Positions 16,832 to 27,161 of a stretch of 64,000 nucleotides of DNA are shown one piece after another. The position numbers and the translations under genes are program-made. Position 1 is the stretch's first letter. Every line of letters starts with the position of its first letter. Below the pieces are notes generated by a model, which worked only from the letters and a program-made list of their open reading frames with translations, searched no databases and was not told the origin of the DNA. Location: assembly GCA_963719645.1 (NCBI GenBank), contig CAVRCT010000007.1, forward strand, positions 310,001 through 374,000, in the 5' to 3' direction. The stretch comes from CAVRCT01 sp963719645. Its GTDB lineage: Bacteria > Pseudomonadota > Gammaproteobacteria > DSM-16500.

Positions 16832-18115
16832 GTGTGTTATCTAAAAAGCAGGGAATGCTTAGTGAGTATAGGTCTGAATTCCGTCATGTTCTGGAATGAA
16901 TCCGGTCAACCAAAGGGTAAAGGTTTTTCTATAGATGATGAAAATTTCAAATTCTGGGAGGTAGCGGATCGGAGTAAGGGTGCTCAAGTACACATTGTTT
17001 CGGATACAGTAACAGCGCAAACGGAAGGCAAGGAAGAAACAAGAGTGGTACAAAATAAAATTATTCAAGTCATGACCAATTCGCCAAGTATTTATGTACT
17101 TGATCTAACTAAGCGGTCACAAGAATGTAAAATGATTGAATTTGATATTCTAGATTCCACATTGATTGGCGAAAATTTTCTAGCACTTCTGCCAAAGCCA
17201 GCCGAGAATAAAAAGAATTCGGATATATTCATCTATGATGTAACAAATCCGAATTTTGTCGAGCAAGGCCCCATCCGGACAGTTCAAACCGAGCTGGATA
17301 TTACTAATTTGCAAGCCTTTCCAAGCGACGATTTAGTGCTACAAATAAAATTAAAAAAGAAAGACAGATTTAATTTAGATCGTGATGCGGTTGAGATGCA
17401 AATATTTCATTTTGAGTTAGTAAAAGATCCTAATGCTGAGTTAAAATTAACAGGCAAAATTGAAGGTCCTTTTGATCCGAACCTTTTGCCAACAATAAAC
17501 GAAATAGGAAATTTAGTTTTTGGGGACGAGGATCAACACTTCTTAGCCGCCTATGATATGCGACTGCAAAAGATGAATGATGATTACAGAATTCCACTAC
17601 CTCATTCTTGTCGAAGTATACTGAGTACGAATATAGGAATATGCATGACTGGTTTAGATATTGAAGTATTAGAATTTGCATCATTAGGAAATTTAGCAAG
17701 ACGAGCTCAAATAGCTCAGGCACTGACGAGCCATGGACATCCAATCTTTGATCAGTCGGGTAAAAATCAGATCGTGGATATTATTGCTGACTACGCAGGT
17801 GGTACGGCGCAGAGTATTTTGCCCAATGCGACAGATATTATTTTGAAGTTAAATAAATTGATAAGAAGCATAAGTGGAGGACACGCAATAGTTCATAAAT
17901 TTTCAGACACATGGGATGCATTAGAAAGTCTCATTAAAGATGTTTCTACAGAAAAATATCCAACGTACTCTGATTGTATCAAGGCGTATCCTTGCTTAGG
18001 TGAAATCTTAAATAAAAATGAATATTCTCTATCTCATCACGAGAAGGGCATAGTATCGCTTTTGAAAGAAATGCAGGGAATGGATTCACAATTAAAGTTA
18101 GGAAAGTCATCCTGA
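16832..18115 (+). CDS. C-terminal part of the split propeller-like protein
   Basis: The formal start is a GTG at 16832, without a good ribosome-binding site. The sequence reads like a continuation of the preceding frame: ECLVSIGLNSVMFWNESG, DIFIYDVTNPN and similar blade-like beta segments to about residue 280, then a helical C-terminus. About 427 residues. The last codons and the TGA lie in a family A repeat (GTCATCCTGAG), so the original C-terminus may have been replaced. No family assigned; an effector-like role is speculation from context. Confidence 0.65.
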   Translation: MCYLKSRECLVSIGLNSVMFWNESGQPKGKGFSIDDENFKFWEVADRSKGAQVHIVSDTVTAQTEGKEETRVVQNKIIQVMTNSPSIYVLDLTKRSQECKMIEFDILDSTLIGENFLALLPKPAENKKNSDIFIYDVTNPNFVEQGPIRTVQTELDITNLQAFPSDDLVLQIKLKKKDRFNLDRDAVEMQIFHFELVKDPNAELKLTGKIEGPFDPNLLPTINEIGNLVFGDEDQHFLAAYDMRLQKMNDDYRIPLPHSCRSILSTNIGICMTGLDIEVLEFASLGNLARRAQIAQALTSHGHPIFDQSGKNQIVDIIADYAGGTAQSILPNATDIILKLNKLIRSISGGHAIVHKFSDTWDALESLIKDVSTEKYPTYSDCIKAYPCLGEILNKNEYSLSHHEKGIVSLLKEMQGMDSQLKLGKSS

Positions 18116-18299
18116 GTGCTGAAGACAAGGGCTGTCATCCTGAGCGCTTAAGAAAGGGCTGTCATCCTGAGCGCTTTTCGCTCCGAACGATCTCCCGCAA
18201 ATTTCTGATGCTTAGCTAAAGATATTCGTAAGCATCTCTCTACTATATAGGGAGATCCTTCGGAGCGAAAAGCGCTCAGGATGACAGCCCTTTCTTACA
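18104..18299. repeat. Family A palindrome
   Basis: Two tandem 27-bp-type units lead into the arm with CGCTCCGAACGATCTCC and its inverse ending CTCAGGATGACAGCCC. The left end overlaps the 3' end of the preceding gene and provides its TGA stop. Confidence 0.92.
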
Positions 18300-18332
18300 A
18301 TACGCTACGGAAATCGCAAGAGCATTTAGAAA

Positions 18333-18341
18333 TGCTATAAT
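18333..18341 (+). promoter_or_regulatory. Extended -10 promoter of the ankyrin gene
   Basis: TGCTATAAT within AAATGCTATAATT, 34 bp before the ATG at 18375, is identical to the string ahead of the preceding accessory gene. Confidence 0.55.
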
Positions 18342-18374
18342 TATAATAATATAATCGATAAAAAGGTTGACGTT

Positions 18375-21300
18375 ATGCCAATGTCCCCTTTAATTAAACA
18401 AACGCTCGAAAATATTCTGGATGACTTAGGCGATTTAAATGATAAAGAGATTCAGATAGACAAATCGGCAACATTTATTGCAATAGATAATTTATTACAA
18501 TCTGATTCAAATGATAGTGAAGTCTTCCATTTTTTTGCCGACCATCCAGAGATCGTAAGCACTCTAGAATTTATAGACATTGGCCAGACAAGGCGTTTTA
18601 TGGCATTGTTATCCTCGCACAATGTAGCGCAGGAAGTGAAATTAACCTCTTCTACCCAGGGAATAAAAGACGTGCTTGAACAAGCACAACAAAAAGAGAG
18701 AAAGTTATCAGGCCCCCCCTCTCAAGAGCCCGCCAAATTATCAACGACTCAGCATCCACAAACAGACGATATTAACTTAGCGACTCAATTGAGCTTAGGT
18801 GGAGTGGCAGTAAGGGAAAAGAAAAGAACCGTTACGTCCGAGACAAAAGACCCTGCCAACATCGCTGACGTGTCACGATCAGAGGTTGCAGAGAATCAGT
18901 CACCCGCGCAGTTCGTTTTAACAGGACTGGTAAAAAAAGAAAAAAAAGCTAACGACTCAACAGAATCAAAATCACTTCCATTCGCAAACTATGTATTACC
19001 CGCTATCACTGAGGATCAAGTCAAGATTGCTGAGGTAAAGTTAACAAATGAATTGTCAACATTTCAGATCATTCCTGAGTTATTTTATGGTGACCGCTTA
19101 ATGAGAGCTGTTGAGGAAGGCGATTTGCCGATGATCTCTTATTTGTGCAATAAAAAACTAGAGTTGAAAAATCTTAGGTATTCGACAAATAAAGATGCTA
19201 CTCCATTAACTGTCGCCTTTGGCAAACAGAACGTTGATGTAATGATTTTACTTTTTCGACTAGGGTATATTGTTAACCCGATGGATGTTAGACAATTGAT
19301 TTACAATTATTCTTGGAATAGTAAAATTTTTACGTCAGCCGAATTGAAAAAAATATGGGGAACTAAAAATATAACTGCAGATGGAAAAAATCAAAGACTT
19401 TTTGCAAATTTGCGATTTAAAGAGGCTTACGAGGGAAATGTAGATATCCTTAAATCGATGGTGGAAACCGATTTAGAGTATGGGGATAATGAAGTAGCTT
19501 CTAGAGTATTATATTATGCATGTGCAGGTGGAAACCTCGACGTTGTAGAAGGGATTTGCAAGCTTCATACGGAATATCAGGTTGACGCTGAGCATAAAAA
19601 CAATCGCAATGAATCGGCGTTGTCAGCTGCAATTTTACATGATCATGTGCCTGTTGTGGAATATTTGGTAGAGCAGCAAAACTTTTCATTAACGTCTGTG
19701 GATTCGGGTAATTATACTCCTTTGCATAGAGCGGTCTCTTTTGCCATGGTGAAATATCTAGTTAAGGCCATCTCTGAAAATGATCCAAAGACAAGGAATC
19801 CGAGAGCGCCACATATTATTCGCGCTCAAGCGGCCATGGGTTTAACGGTGTTAATGACCGTGTGTTTTAATTCGTATCTTGAAAACGGCGAAATTAGCAA
19901 AATAATAAAATTATTAAATAAAGAGGATAGACGACTCTATGGCTCAAATGAAGGGTATGTGCCATTGGTTGATATGCGCGATTCAGATGGCAATACATTA
20001 ATCTGCAGGATCATTAAGGGTAATTATCCACTTCTTACCGAGAGTCAACGACAGGAAGCACTTACCGCGCTGATTAAATGCGGCGCTAATCCGAATATTG
20101 GAATACCTTTAATAGCAGCGGTGCAGGATTCGGATTTAAAGTTGACCCAATTTTTATTAGAACAGGGTGCGGATGTTAACTTAAGGCAACACAACAATCG
20201 ACAGACTGCTTTAATGTGTGCAAAGGAGCCAAAAATTGCTAAGTTATTAATTCAGAAAGGTGCAGATGTTGCAATGAGAGATTCAGTCGGTTGTACTGCT
20301 ATGCATTATGTACACAACCAGAACTTTTTTATAGCTACACAGCTTGTTGATATTTTAAGTCAGCACGGCGGTGATGTGAATGATAAAACAACGGTTGGGA
20401 TACCGGTGACGCCCTTAGAAAAGACTATCCAATTGGGAGCGCGGCGTTCACAAGCTTCTACACTCTCAAAAATATCAGCATTACTCAAACATGATACGAT
20501 TGTGACTGAATCAACTTTGCAAATTGCTAGCGAGCAATCGGGTAATAAAAATTACGATCCTATGGTTTTTATTCTTGTCTTCCAGGCATTTTTCAATTCT
20601 GGACAAAAAATTACAGGTGAACTATCAACTAAAATTAAATCAACCATTAAAGAGAAGTTGCATTCACCTGAAAGAGAGTTTGCAGAAGGAATATTGGCTT
20701 CTGCTCAAGGGATGAATGAGATAGCAGATGAAAAATATGCTTTTGTGGCGAACCATGCTGATAAAGCGCGTGTGCTTTTAGTAACATTAGGAAATATTTA
20801 TGTACGAAAACTTCGGGATGCTGGATTAGATATACCATCTCCAGAAGATGGTCTCACGAAACAAGGCGAATTCAAAGAGCTGAAGGAATCCAAAAAGACC
20901 AAAACGATTCGGGTCTCTAGCGCAGAATCTAATTATCAACATATTTTCCAGCTTTATCAATACTATTTAAAATGCACAGATACCAAAAATTATTTAAATT
21001 TTCTCGTGAAGGATGTAGCAAGTATCGATCATTTCATCGTCGCAGATAGACTTGCTGCCGATAGTTTATCCGCAGATGAACAACTACAATTAGCAGCGTT
21101 AAAAAAAGTGCCGCAAGATGATAATAGAGATTCCTTAAGTGACTTACTTAAGGAAAAAAAAGAAAAAAGTTCGACAGGTGTGGTAGCGGATTATCTTGCT
21201 ACCGTTTTGCCCTCGAATACACCGGAGGTGAAAAACCCAGCGGGCGCATTTGCAGTTAATGAAAATAAATTATCAATAGAAGATCAGCTACAAAAAGCGC

Positions 21301-22598
21301 AAAGGGGACTGGAGGCATTACGGCAGAAAGAAGCTATTTGCCAAGATTTAATGACGATGACGGCTGGGCAAAGAAAATCGCTCTATGAAACGCTCACTCA
21401 AATGGAACAAAAAAATGAGAAATTGACAGCTTATAAAACAACACAGCTTACCCTGTTAAAAGAGATGGATCATGCGGATCAATTAAGTGTTGATAAACCA
21501 GGCGTGTTGGCGGTGCAATTAGAATCCGTCGTGCTGGAAAAAAATAAATGGCAGTTAGAGCTGAGAATATTATCCGGTTTAATGAATGTTTCGCTTGAAA
21601 AGCAACACCAATTGCTAACTGAGTTGCAACGAAAACAGCAAGCTGATTATGCGGCGCGAATTGCCTATCTAAGACCTATTCAATATCAAATTTTACGCCT
21701 TATCCCACTGGAGGCGAAGCTACCCAGCGATGACGGTTTGCAACTTGCTAAATTAATTTTCGATTTAAAATATGATCCAAATGCAGTGGTGCCATTGACA
21801 CCCGAGGATTTTATTAAAATGGGTCAAGCTACAAACCGAGAAGAGAAATCGGAAACGCTCAAGCCCTATGTTAAGAATGCATTTAGTCGCGCGGATAAGG
21901 CATTTATCCAATGTGTGATAGAGGGCTTAAAAGAGGATTCATTATTAATGAGCGAAGCTGTCAATTTTGTAAACTTTCTCTCTGAGAAAATATGCGACAT
22001 GGAAGACCCCAAACAGCATGAAGAAGTAAAAAATTTACTGGAGAAAAACTTGCTGGATTTACCGGAGGCTGATAGAGAAGATTATTTTTCAAAATTAGCC
22101 GAAAGAATCCAGCCTGACAGCCCGAGCCTTTCTGCTCTTGATGAAATTCGCATAACATTAATGCATTCGTTTGTCGAAAAAGACTTATCTGCTTTGAATC
22201 CTGAAAAGAGAAATGTATTATTTGACACGCTGTTTGAAAAAGAAAAAGCGGATGATCTTACGAAAGTCGACGTAAAGAAAGAGGGTATGCTTGATGAAAG
22301 CAAAGGTGAAAAGAAAAAAGAAGATAAAAGTCTTTTCACTGAGATTGAAAAATTTAAATTTAAGCTATTAAAAATGCTTATTCAAGAAGAATTATTGAAA
22401 ATGAAACCTGAAGAAAGAAAGCAATTATTCGAAGCATTGGTTGCTAACGAGAAAGAGAATAAGCTCACTGCGTTAGGTTATTTTAATTTGGAAATTTTGA
22501 AAACGCAGGGTGGTGAATTGAAGCTAGAGCTTGATGCGCCAGTACAGCAGGTGCATGTTTCAACGCAGCAAAAAAGCTCGCGTCGACTTTCATCTTGA
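18375..22598 (+). CDS. Large ankyrin-repeat and coiled-coil protein
   Basis: The 1407-residue protein has no signal peptide or membrane segment. A polar N-terminus (1-230) is followed by ankyrin repeats from about 235 to 680, with clear helices such as DRLMRAVEEGDLPMISYL, DNEVASRVLYYACAGGNLDV, LTQFLLEQGADVNLRQ and IAKLLIQKGADVAMRD. A helical region follows, then coiled coil (about 960-1100). Near the C-terminus a motif of the type PEERKQLFEALVANEKENKL recurs in diverged form (about residues 995, 1225, 1270 and 1345). Such proteins are frequent type IV secretion effectors in Legionella and Coxiella, but no secretion signal can be claimed here. It faces dnaE across a long repeat. Confidence 0.88.
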   Translation: MPMSPLIKQTLENILDDLGDLNDKEIQIDKSATFIAIDNLLQSDSNDSEVFHFFADHPEIVSTLEFIDIGQTRRFMALLSSHNVAQEVKLTSSTQGIKDVLEQAQQKERKLSGPPSQEPAKLSTTQHPQTDDINLATQLSLGGVAVREKKRTVTSETKDPANIADVSRSEVAENQSPAQFVLTGLVKKEKKANDSTESKSLPFANYVLPAITEDQVKIAEVKLTNELSTFQIIPELFYGDRLMRAVEEGDLPMISYLCNKKLELKNLRYSTNKDATPLTVAFGKQNVDVMILLFRLGYIVNPMDVRQLIYNYSWNSKIFTSAELKKIWGTKNITADGKNQRLFANLRFKEAYEGNVDILKSMVETDLEYGDNEVASRVLYYACAGGNLDVVEGICKLHTEYQVDAEHKNNRNESALSAAILHDHVPVVEYLVEQQNFSLTSVDSGNYTPLHRAVSFAMVKYLVKAISENDPKTRNPRAPHIIRAQAAMGLTVLMTVCFNSYLENGEISKIIKLLNKEDRRLYGSNEGYVPLVDMRDSDGNTLICRIIKGNYPLLTESQRQEALTALIKCGANPNIGIPLIAAVQDSDLKLTQFLLEQGADVNLRQHNNRQTALMCAKEPKIAKLLIQKGADVAMRDSVGCTAMHYVHNQNFFIATQLVDILSQHGGDVNDKTTVGIPVTPLEKTIQLGARRSQASTLSKISALLKHDTIVTESTLQIASEQSGNKNYDPMVFILVFQAFFNSGQKITGELSTKIKSTIKEKLHSPEREFAEGILASAQGMNEIADEKYAFVANHADKARVLLVTLGNIYVRKLRDAGLDIPSPEDGLTKQGEFKELKESKKTKTIRVSSAESNYQHIFQLYQYYLKCTDTKNYLNFLVKDVASIDHFIVADRLAADSLSADEQLQLAALKKVPQDDNRDSLSDLLKEKKEKSSTGVVADYLATVLPSNTPEVKNPAGAFAVNENKLSIEDQLQKAQRGLEALRQKEAICQDLMTMTAGQRKSLYETLTQMEQKNEKLTAYKTTQLTLLKEMDHADQLSVDKPGVLAVQLESVVLEKNKWQLELRILSGLMNVSLEKQHQLLTELQRKQQADYAARIAYLRPIQYQILRLIPLEAKLPSDDGLQLAKLIFDLKYDPNAVVPLTPEDFIKMGQATNREEKSETLKPYVKNAFSRADKAFIQCVIEGLKEDSLLMSEAVNFVNFLSEKICDMEDPKQHEEVKNLLEKNLLDLPEADREDYFSKLAERIQPDSPSLSALDEIRITLMHSFVEKDLSALNPEKRNVLFDTLFEKEKADDLTKVDVKKEGMLDESKGEKKKEDKSLFTEIEKFKFKLLKMLIQEELLKMKPEERKQLFEALVANEKENKLTALGYFNLEILKTQGGELKLELDAPVQQVHVSTQQKSSRRLSS

Positions 22599-22606
22599 GA
22601 GGGGTA

Positions 22607-23090
22607 TGTTGGGTTTCGCAAAAAGCAAAAAGCGCTCAACCCAACCTACCGTTGTCATCCTGAGTGCTTAAGAAAAAGCTGTCGCCTTACGCGTTTAAGA
22701 AAGAGCTGCTATCTTGAGCGCTTAAGAAAAAGCTATCATCCTGAGCACTTAAGAAAGGGCTGTCATCTTGAGCGCTTAAGAAAGGGCTGTCATCCTGAGC
22801 GCTTTTCGCTCCGAAGGATCTCCCTATATAGTAGAGAGCTGCTTAAGGCAAGGGCTGTCATCCTGAGTGCTTTTCGCTCCGAAGGATCTCCTGCAAATTT
22901 CTGATGTTTAGCTAAAGATCTTTCTTAAGTATCTCTCTACTATATAGGGAGATCCTTCGGAGCGAAAAGCGCTCAGGATGACAGCCCTTTCTTAAGCACC
23001 CAAGATGACAGCCCGTTCTTAAGCGCTCAGGATGACAGCTTTTTCTTAAGTCATGTAGGTTGGTTTGAGCGTTTTTAGCGAAACCCAACA
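22607..23090. repeat. Family K palindrome enclosing a family A cluster
   Basis: The outer arms are TGTTGGGTTTCGC with CTCAACCCAACCTAC on the left and the inverse (GTAGGTTGGTTTGAG ... GCGAAACCCAACA) on the right. Between them lies a family A cluster of at least five tandem units, two partly overlapping GGATCTCC palindromes and inverted units. The 484-bp block fills the gap between the convergent ankyrin gene and dnaE and could act as a bidirectional terminator. Confidence 0.9.
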
Positions 23091-23097
23091 GGCAGCT

Positions 23098-26000
23098 TCA
23101 ATTTTCATAAACCACTTCAACACTCTGCTCACTAAACAAATCACTTAATGTTTGCAGCAACAAATCCGTAGGTTTAACACGCCATAACTCGCCCAATTTT
23201 AAATTTGCTTTGGCATTCTCACGCAAATAATCGATGGTGATACGCGTATTGCCACCACGGAATTTTTCTAAAATAGCCGCTAACTTTGTAATGTCATCTT
23301 GCTGTGAACCCGTCAGACGAATTTGCAAATACTTTGCGTATCGTTCGCGTGCCGCATCCATGGAATACATAGCGCGTGAAATCACACGATTATTACCACT
23401 GAAATCATCTAAGCTAATTTCACCGTCAACGACAATTAATTTATCTTTTTGCAACAAGTCGCGATATTTTTGAAACATGTCCGCAAAACACAAGACATCA
23501 ATTTGACCCGATGCATCATCAAGCGTGGCAACCGCCATGCGATCACCGCGTTTTGTTTGAATCACGCGGACATTGACAATGATGCCTGCGATGGTTGCAA
23601 CCTGTTGTTGCGGACGTAATTCATGGATGCGTCCCGTGGTAAAATTTTCTAATTCGTGCAAATAACGTTGAATCGGATGACCTGTTAAATATAAACCTAA
23701 AGTTTCTTTTTCACCGAATAAACGCTCGTGCTCACTCCATTTGTTAGCAGCAACATGTTGAACGGTTTCCTCGGATTTTAAGACGGCGCCGAATAAATCA
23801 TGTTGACCTAACGTTTCATTGCGGAGTGCTTGTTCCGCATGATGCAAGGCGGAATCAATGCTGACAAAAATACTCGCACGATGAGGGCCAATTTTATCAA
23901 AAGCGCCTGCTTTAATCAGTGCTTCAATCACCCGACGATTAATTTTGCGTGAATCCATGCGTTGACAAAAATCAAATAAATTTTTAAATGCGCCGTGTTG
24001 TTTGCGTGATTCAGTCATGATTTCAATAGCTGCTTGACCCACGCCTTTGATCGCACCTAAGCCATAAGCAATGGTTTTTTCATCCACCACTTTAAACATA
24101 TATTCACCCGTGTTGATATCGGGCGGCGTTAACTGTATCCCCAGTGAATAACATTCTTCGACAAACAAAACGACTTTGTCGGTATTGTCCATATCGGATG
24201 ATAAAACGGCAGCCATATAAGCAGCAGGATAATGTGCTTTTAACCAAGCTGTTTGATAGGCAATGAGTGCGTAAGAAGCAGAGTGAGATTTGTTAAAACC
24301 ATATCCGGCAAATTTTTCCATGAGATCGAAAATGTGTGTGGCGGTTTCCATGTTGACACCGCGTTCAACAGCCCCTTGACAAAAAATTTCACGTTGAATC
24401 GCCATCTCTTCAGGTTTTTTCTTTCCCATGGCGCGCCGTAAAATATCAGCAGAGCCGAGTGAATAACCTGCTAAAACCTGGGCAATTTGCATCACTTGTT
24501 CTTGATAAACAATGACACCATAGGTTGGACGTAAAATGGGTTCTAATTTTGGATGCGGGTAATTGACTTTTGCGCGTCCATGTTTGCGGTTAATAAAATC
24601 TTCTACCATCCCAGATTGCAGCGGGCCGGGACGAAACAGCGCAACGAGTGCCACAATATCTTCGAAACAATCGGGTTGTAAGCGTTTTACCAAATCTTTC
24701 ATGCCGCGTGATTCAAGCTGGAACACGGCTGTGGTCTTGCATGACTTCAACATATTAAATGTGTCTGCATCGGCGATCGGTAATAAGTGAATATTCAATG
24801 TTGATTCGTTCTTGTCTTGCAAAAGAGCATTGATGGTTTTGACCGCCCAATCAATAATGGTTAACGTGCGCAATCCCAAAAAATCGAATTTGACTAAACC
24901 AACGGCTTCGACATCATCTTTATCAAATTGTGTCACGATGTGTTGTGTTTCACCGGGCTCGCAATACAGTGGGCTGAATTCAGTTAATTTTGCGGGTGCG
25001 ATGACGACACCGCCTGCGTGTTTTCCCACATTGCGCGTCGTGCCTTCTAATTTCAATGCTAACTCAATTAAGGTGCGGACATCCTCTTCTTGTTCGTAGC
25101 GATCACGCAACAATTGTTCTTGTTCTAATGCTTTATCGAGTGTCATGCCAATTTCAAAGGGAATGAGTTTTGCTAATTTATCCACATGACCGTAACTCAT
25201 GCCGAGGACGCGTCCAACATCGCGCAACACAGCGCGTGCTGCCATGGTGCCGTAGGTGATAATTTGAGAAACACTTTCTCTGCCATGCGTACGCATCACG
25301 TAATCGATGACGCGGTCACGTCCTTCCATGCAAAAATCGATGTCAAAATCGGGCATGGAAATCCGTTCTGGATTTAAAAAACGTTCAAACAACAGCTCAT
25401 GTGCGAGTGGATCTAAATCAGTAATGTTAAGTGCAAATGCTACCAGCGAGCCAGGGCCTGAGCCGCGACCAGGGCCGACAGGTACATCATTGTTACGTGC
25501 CCAGCGAGTAAAGTCGGCAACAATTAAAAAGTAACCGGCAAAGCCCATTTTAAGAATCACGTCTAATTCAGTTTGTAAGCGTTCATCATATTTTTGGCGT
25601 TGTTCGAGAAAATCAGGTTGTGTTGTATCAAAGAGGACAGTCAGACGATCTTGCAAGCCTTTTTGTGCGACTTCTATTAAATAGGTATCGGTTGTGAATC
25701 CTTCTGGAACGGGATAACGCGGTAAAACGTTTTTGCCGAGTGTTAGCGTGACATTACACCGTTTAGCGAGTTCAACGGTATTTTGTAAACTGGCGGGAAT
25801 ATCACTGAATAATGCGATCATTTCCTCTTGTGTACGAAAATATTGTTGTTCGGTATATTTTTTCGGTCGACGGGGATCGGCTAAGACAAAACCGTCATGT
25901 ATACACACTCGTGTTTCATGCGCTTCAAAATCATCGGCTGCGAGAAACCGCACATCGTTGGTTGCAATGACCGGGAGATGATGTTTTTCAGCGAGTTTGC

Positions 26001-26553
26001 AGGCGGCTTGAATATAATTTTCTTCAAAAGGCTGACCGGTACGACGTAATTCCAAATAAAAACGATTCGGAAAATGCGTTTGCCAATAATGGATGTGTTG
26101 CTCTGCGAGTTTTTCATCATCCGCTAATAACGCGATACCTACATCCCCCGCTTCGGCGCCGGATAAAACGATTAATCCTTCTGCGTAATCTTGTAACCAA
26201 GCACGTTGCACAATCGCTTTGTCATGGGCTTGGCCTTGTAAGTAACTTTGCGAAATGAGGATCAGTAAATTTTTGTAACCCACATCGTTTTGACAGAAGA
26301 GGGTGAGGCGAAAAGGCTCGGCGGGTTGTTTTTCATTCTCTAACCAAATATCGACACCGAGAATGGGTTTGACGCCCGCTGCCAGCGCAGCTTGGTAAAA
26401 TTTTACCGTTGCAAATAAATTACTTTGATCGGTAATCGCCACAGCGGGCATTTTTTCCGCGACTGTTTGGTCAATTAATGGCTTAATTTGAACGATCCCA
26501 TCGCTGAGCGAATATTCAGTATGAATACGCAAGTGGATATAACGAGGATTCAT
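23098..26553 (-). CDS. dnaE: DNA polymerase III alpha subunit
   Basis: Replicative polymerase catalytic subunit. From the ATG at 26553 (AAGG ribosome-binding site) it has 1151 residues, beginning MNPRYIHLRIHTEYSLSDG (PHP domain). The polymerase palm has PDFDIDF with the catalytic Asp residues and GPGRGSGPGSLVAFAL; later come the helix-hairpin-helix and OB-fold (VATIAGIIVNVRVIQTKRGD) regions. The open frame extends 22 codons upstream, but that extension does not match the family. accA lies upstream on the other strand, beyond a repeat composite. Confidence 0.98.
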   Translation of the reverse strand: MNPRYIHLRIHTEYSLSDGIVQIKPLIDQTVAEKMPAVAITDQSNLFATVKFYQAALAAGVKPILGVDIWLENEKQPAEPFRLTLFCQNDVGYKNLLILISQSYLQGQAHDKAIVQRAWLQDYAEGLIVLSGAEAGDVGIALLADDEKLAEQHIHYWQTHFPNRFYLELRRTGQPFEENYIQAACKLAEKHHLPVIATNDVRFLAADDFEAHETRVCIHDGFVLADPRRPKKYTEQQYFRTQEEMIALFSDIPASLQNTVELAKRCNVTLTLGKNVLPRYPVPEGFTTDTYLIEVAQKGLQDRLTVLFDTTQPDFLEQRQKYDERLQTELDVILKMGFAGYFLIVADFTRWARNNDVPVGPGRGSGPGSLVAFALNITDLDPLAHELLFERFLNPERISMPDFDIDFCMEGRDRVIDYVMRTHGRESVSQIITYGTMAARAVLRDVGRVLGMSYGHVDKLAKLIPFEIGMTLDKALEQEQLLRDRYEQEEDVRTLIELALKLEGTTRNVGKHAGGVVIAPAKLTEFSPLYCEPGETQHIVTQFDKDDVEAVGLVKFDFLGLRTLTIIDWAVKTINALLQDKNESTLNIHLLPIADADTFNMLKSCKTTAVFQLESRGMKDLVKRLQPDCFEDIVALVALFRPGPLQSGMVEDFINRKHGRAKVNYPHPKLEPILRPTYGVIVYQEQVMQIAQVLAGYSLGSADILRRAMGKKKPEEMAIQREIFCQGAVERGVNMETATHIFDLMEKFAGYGFNKSHSASYALIAYQTAWLKAHYPAAYMAAVLSSDMDNTDKVVLFVEECYSLGIQLTPPDINTGEYMFKVVDEKTIAYGLGAIKGVGQAAIEIMTESRKQHGAFKNLFDFCQRMDSRKINRRVIEALIKAGAFDKIGPHRASIFVSIDSALHHAEQALRNETLGQHDLFGAVLKSEETVQHVAANKWSEHERLFGEKETLGLYLTGHPIQRYLHELENFTTGRIHELRPQQQVATIAGIIVNVRVIQTKRGDRMAVATLDDASGQIDVLCFADMFQKYRDLLQKDKLIVVDGEISLDDFSGNNRVISRAMYSMDAARERYAKYLQIRLTGSQQDDITKLAAILEKFRGGNTRITIDYLRENAKANLKLGELWRVKPTDLLLQTLSDLFSEQSVEVVYEN

Positions 26554-26724
26554 AAATGGCCTTTTCAATAAAAAAACTATTTTGCTTAATATCAGAGGTT
26601 TCTGCAATCGAAAGTGCAAGCACTCCCAAAGAACTTCGATGCAAGCGTTTTATTTTTTGTAACCGCCCCTAGAAGTATTCACAGAGAAAAATTTAAATTT
26701 TTTTATACAAATCCCCCTTGTTCC

Positions 26725-26961
26725 CAATGGCACTAGCTTAAGAACTGTCGTCCCGGAATTTAGTAGCTCTTAACGAGCGCCTTTTGCTCGTTTAGAGCTA
26801 CTTAATGTCCGGGATCCATCTTCAATTTATCGCCCTCTTGCTTTTAACTTATATGCTTTAAGCAAAATGGATCCCGGACATTAACTGGCGCTAAATTCGC
26901 AAAAAGCGCTCATTAAGCGCCAGTAAATTCCGGGACGACAGTTCTTAAGCTAGTGCCATTG
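26725..26961. mobile_element. Element B, copy 3 (237 bp)
   Basis: Same orientation and length as copy 1, almost identical in sequence. The 11-bp duplication CCCCTTGTTCC flanks both sides (26714-26724 and 26962-26972). Confidence 0.9.
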
Positions 26962-26986
26962 CCCCTTGTTCCCCCTTTTTTCAAAG

Positions 26987-27161
26987 GGTGTTGTTGCGTA
27001 ATTCACGCTGTCAGCTTAGTGTCGTGCCAGCGTGCTTTTAGCTGGCATCCAGGTTTGCTCTATTTATGACTATATAAATTTTATTAAGAGCAAACCTGGA
27101 TGCCAGCTAAAAGCACGCTGGCACGACACTAAGCTGACAGCGTGAATTACGCAACAACGCC
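26987..27161. mobile_element. Element D, copy 1 (175 bp, IS903-like ends)
   Basis: Near-perfect palindrome with ends GGTGTTGTTGCGTAATTCA and GGCGTTGTTGCGTAATTCA (inverse). It is flanked by a 9-bp direct repeat TTTTCAAAG (26978-26986 and 27162-27170). End sequence and 9-bp duplication resemble the IS903 group of the IS5 family as I know it. It has no transposase. Confidence 0.88.

Noticed and set aside
26554..26619. 22-codon N-terminal extension of DnaE
   Set aside because: Not similar to the family start; the ATG at 26553 has a ribosome-binding site and begins the PHP domain as expected.
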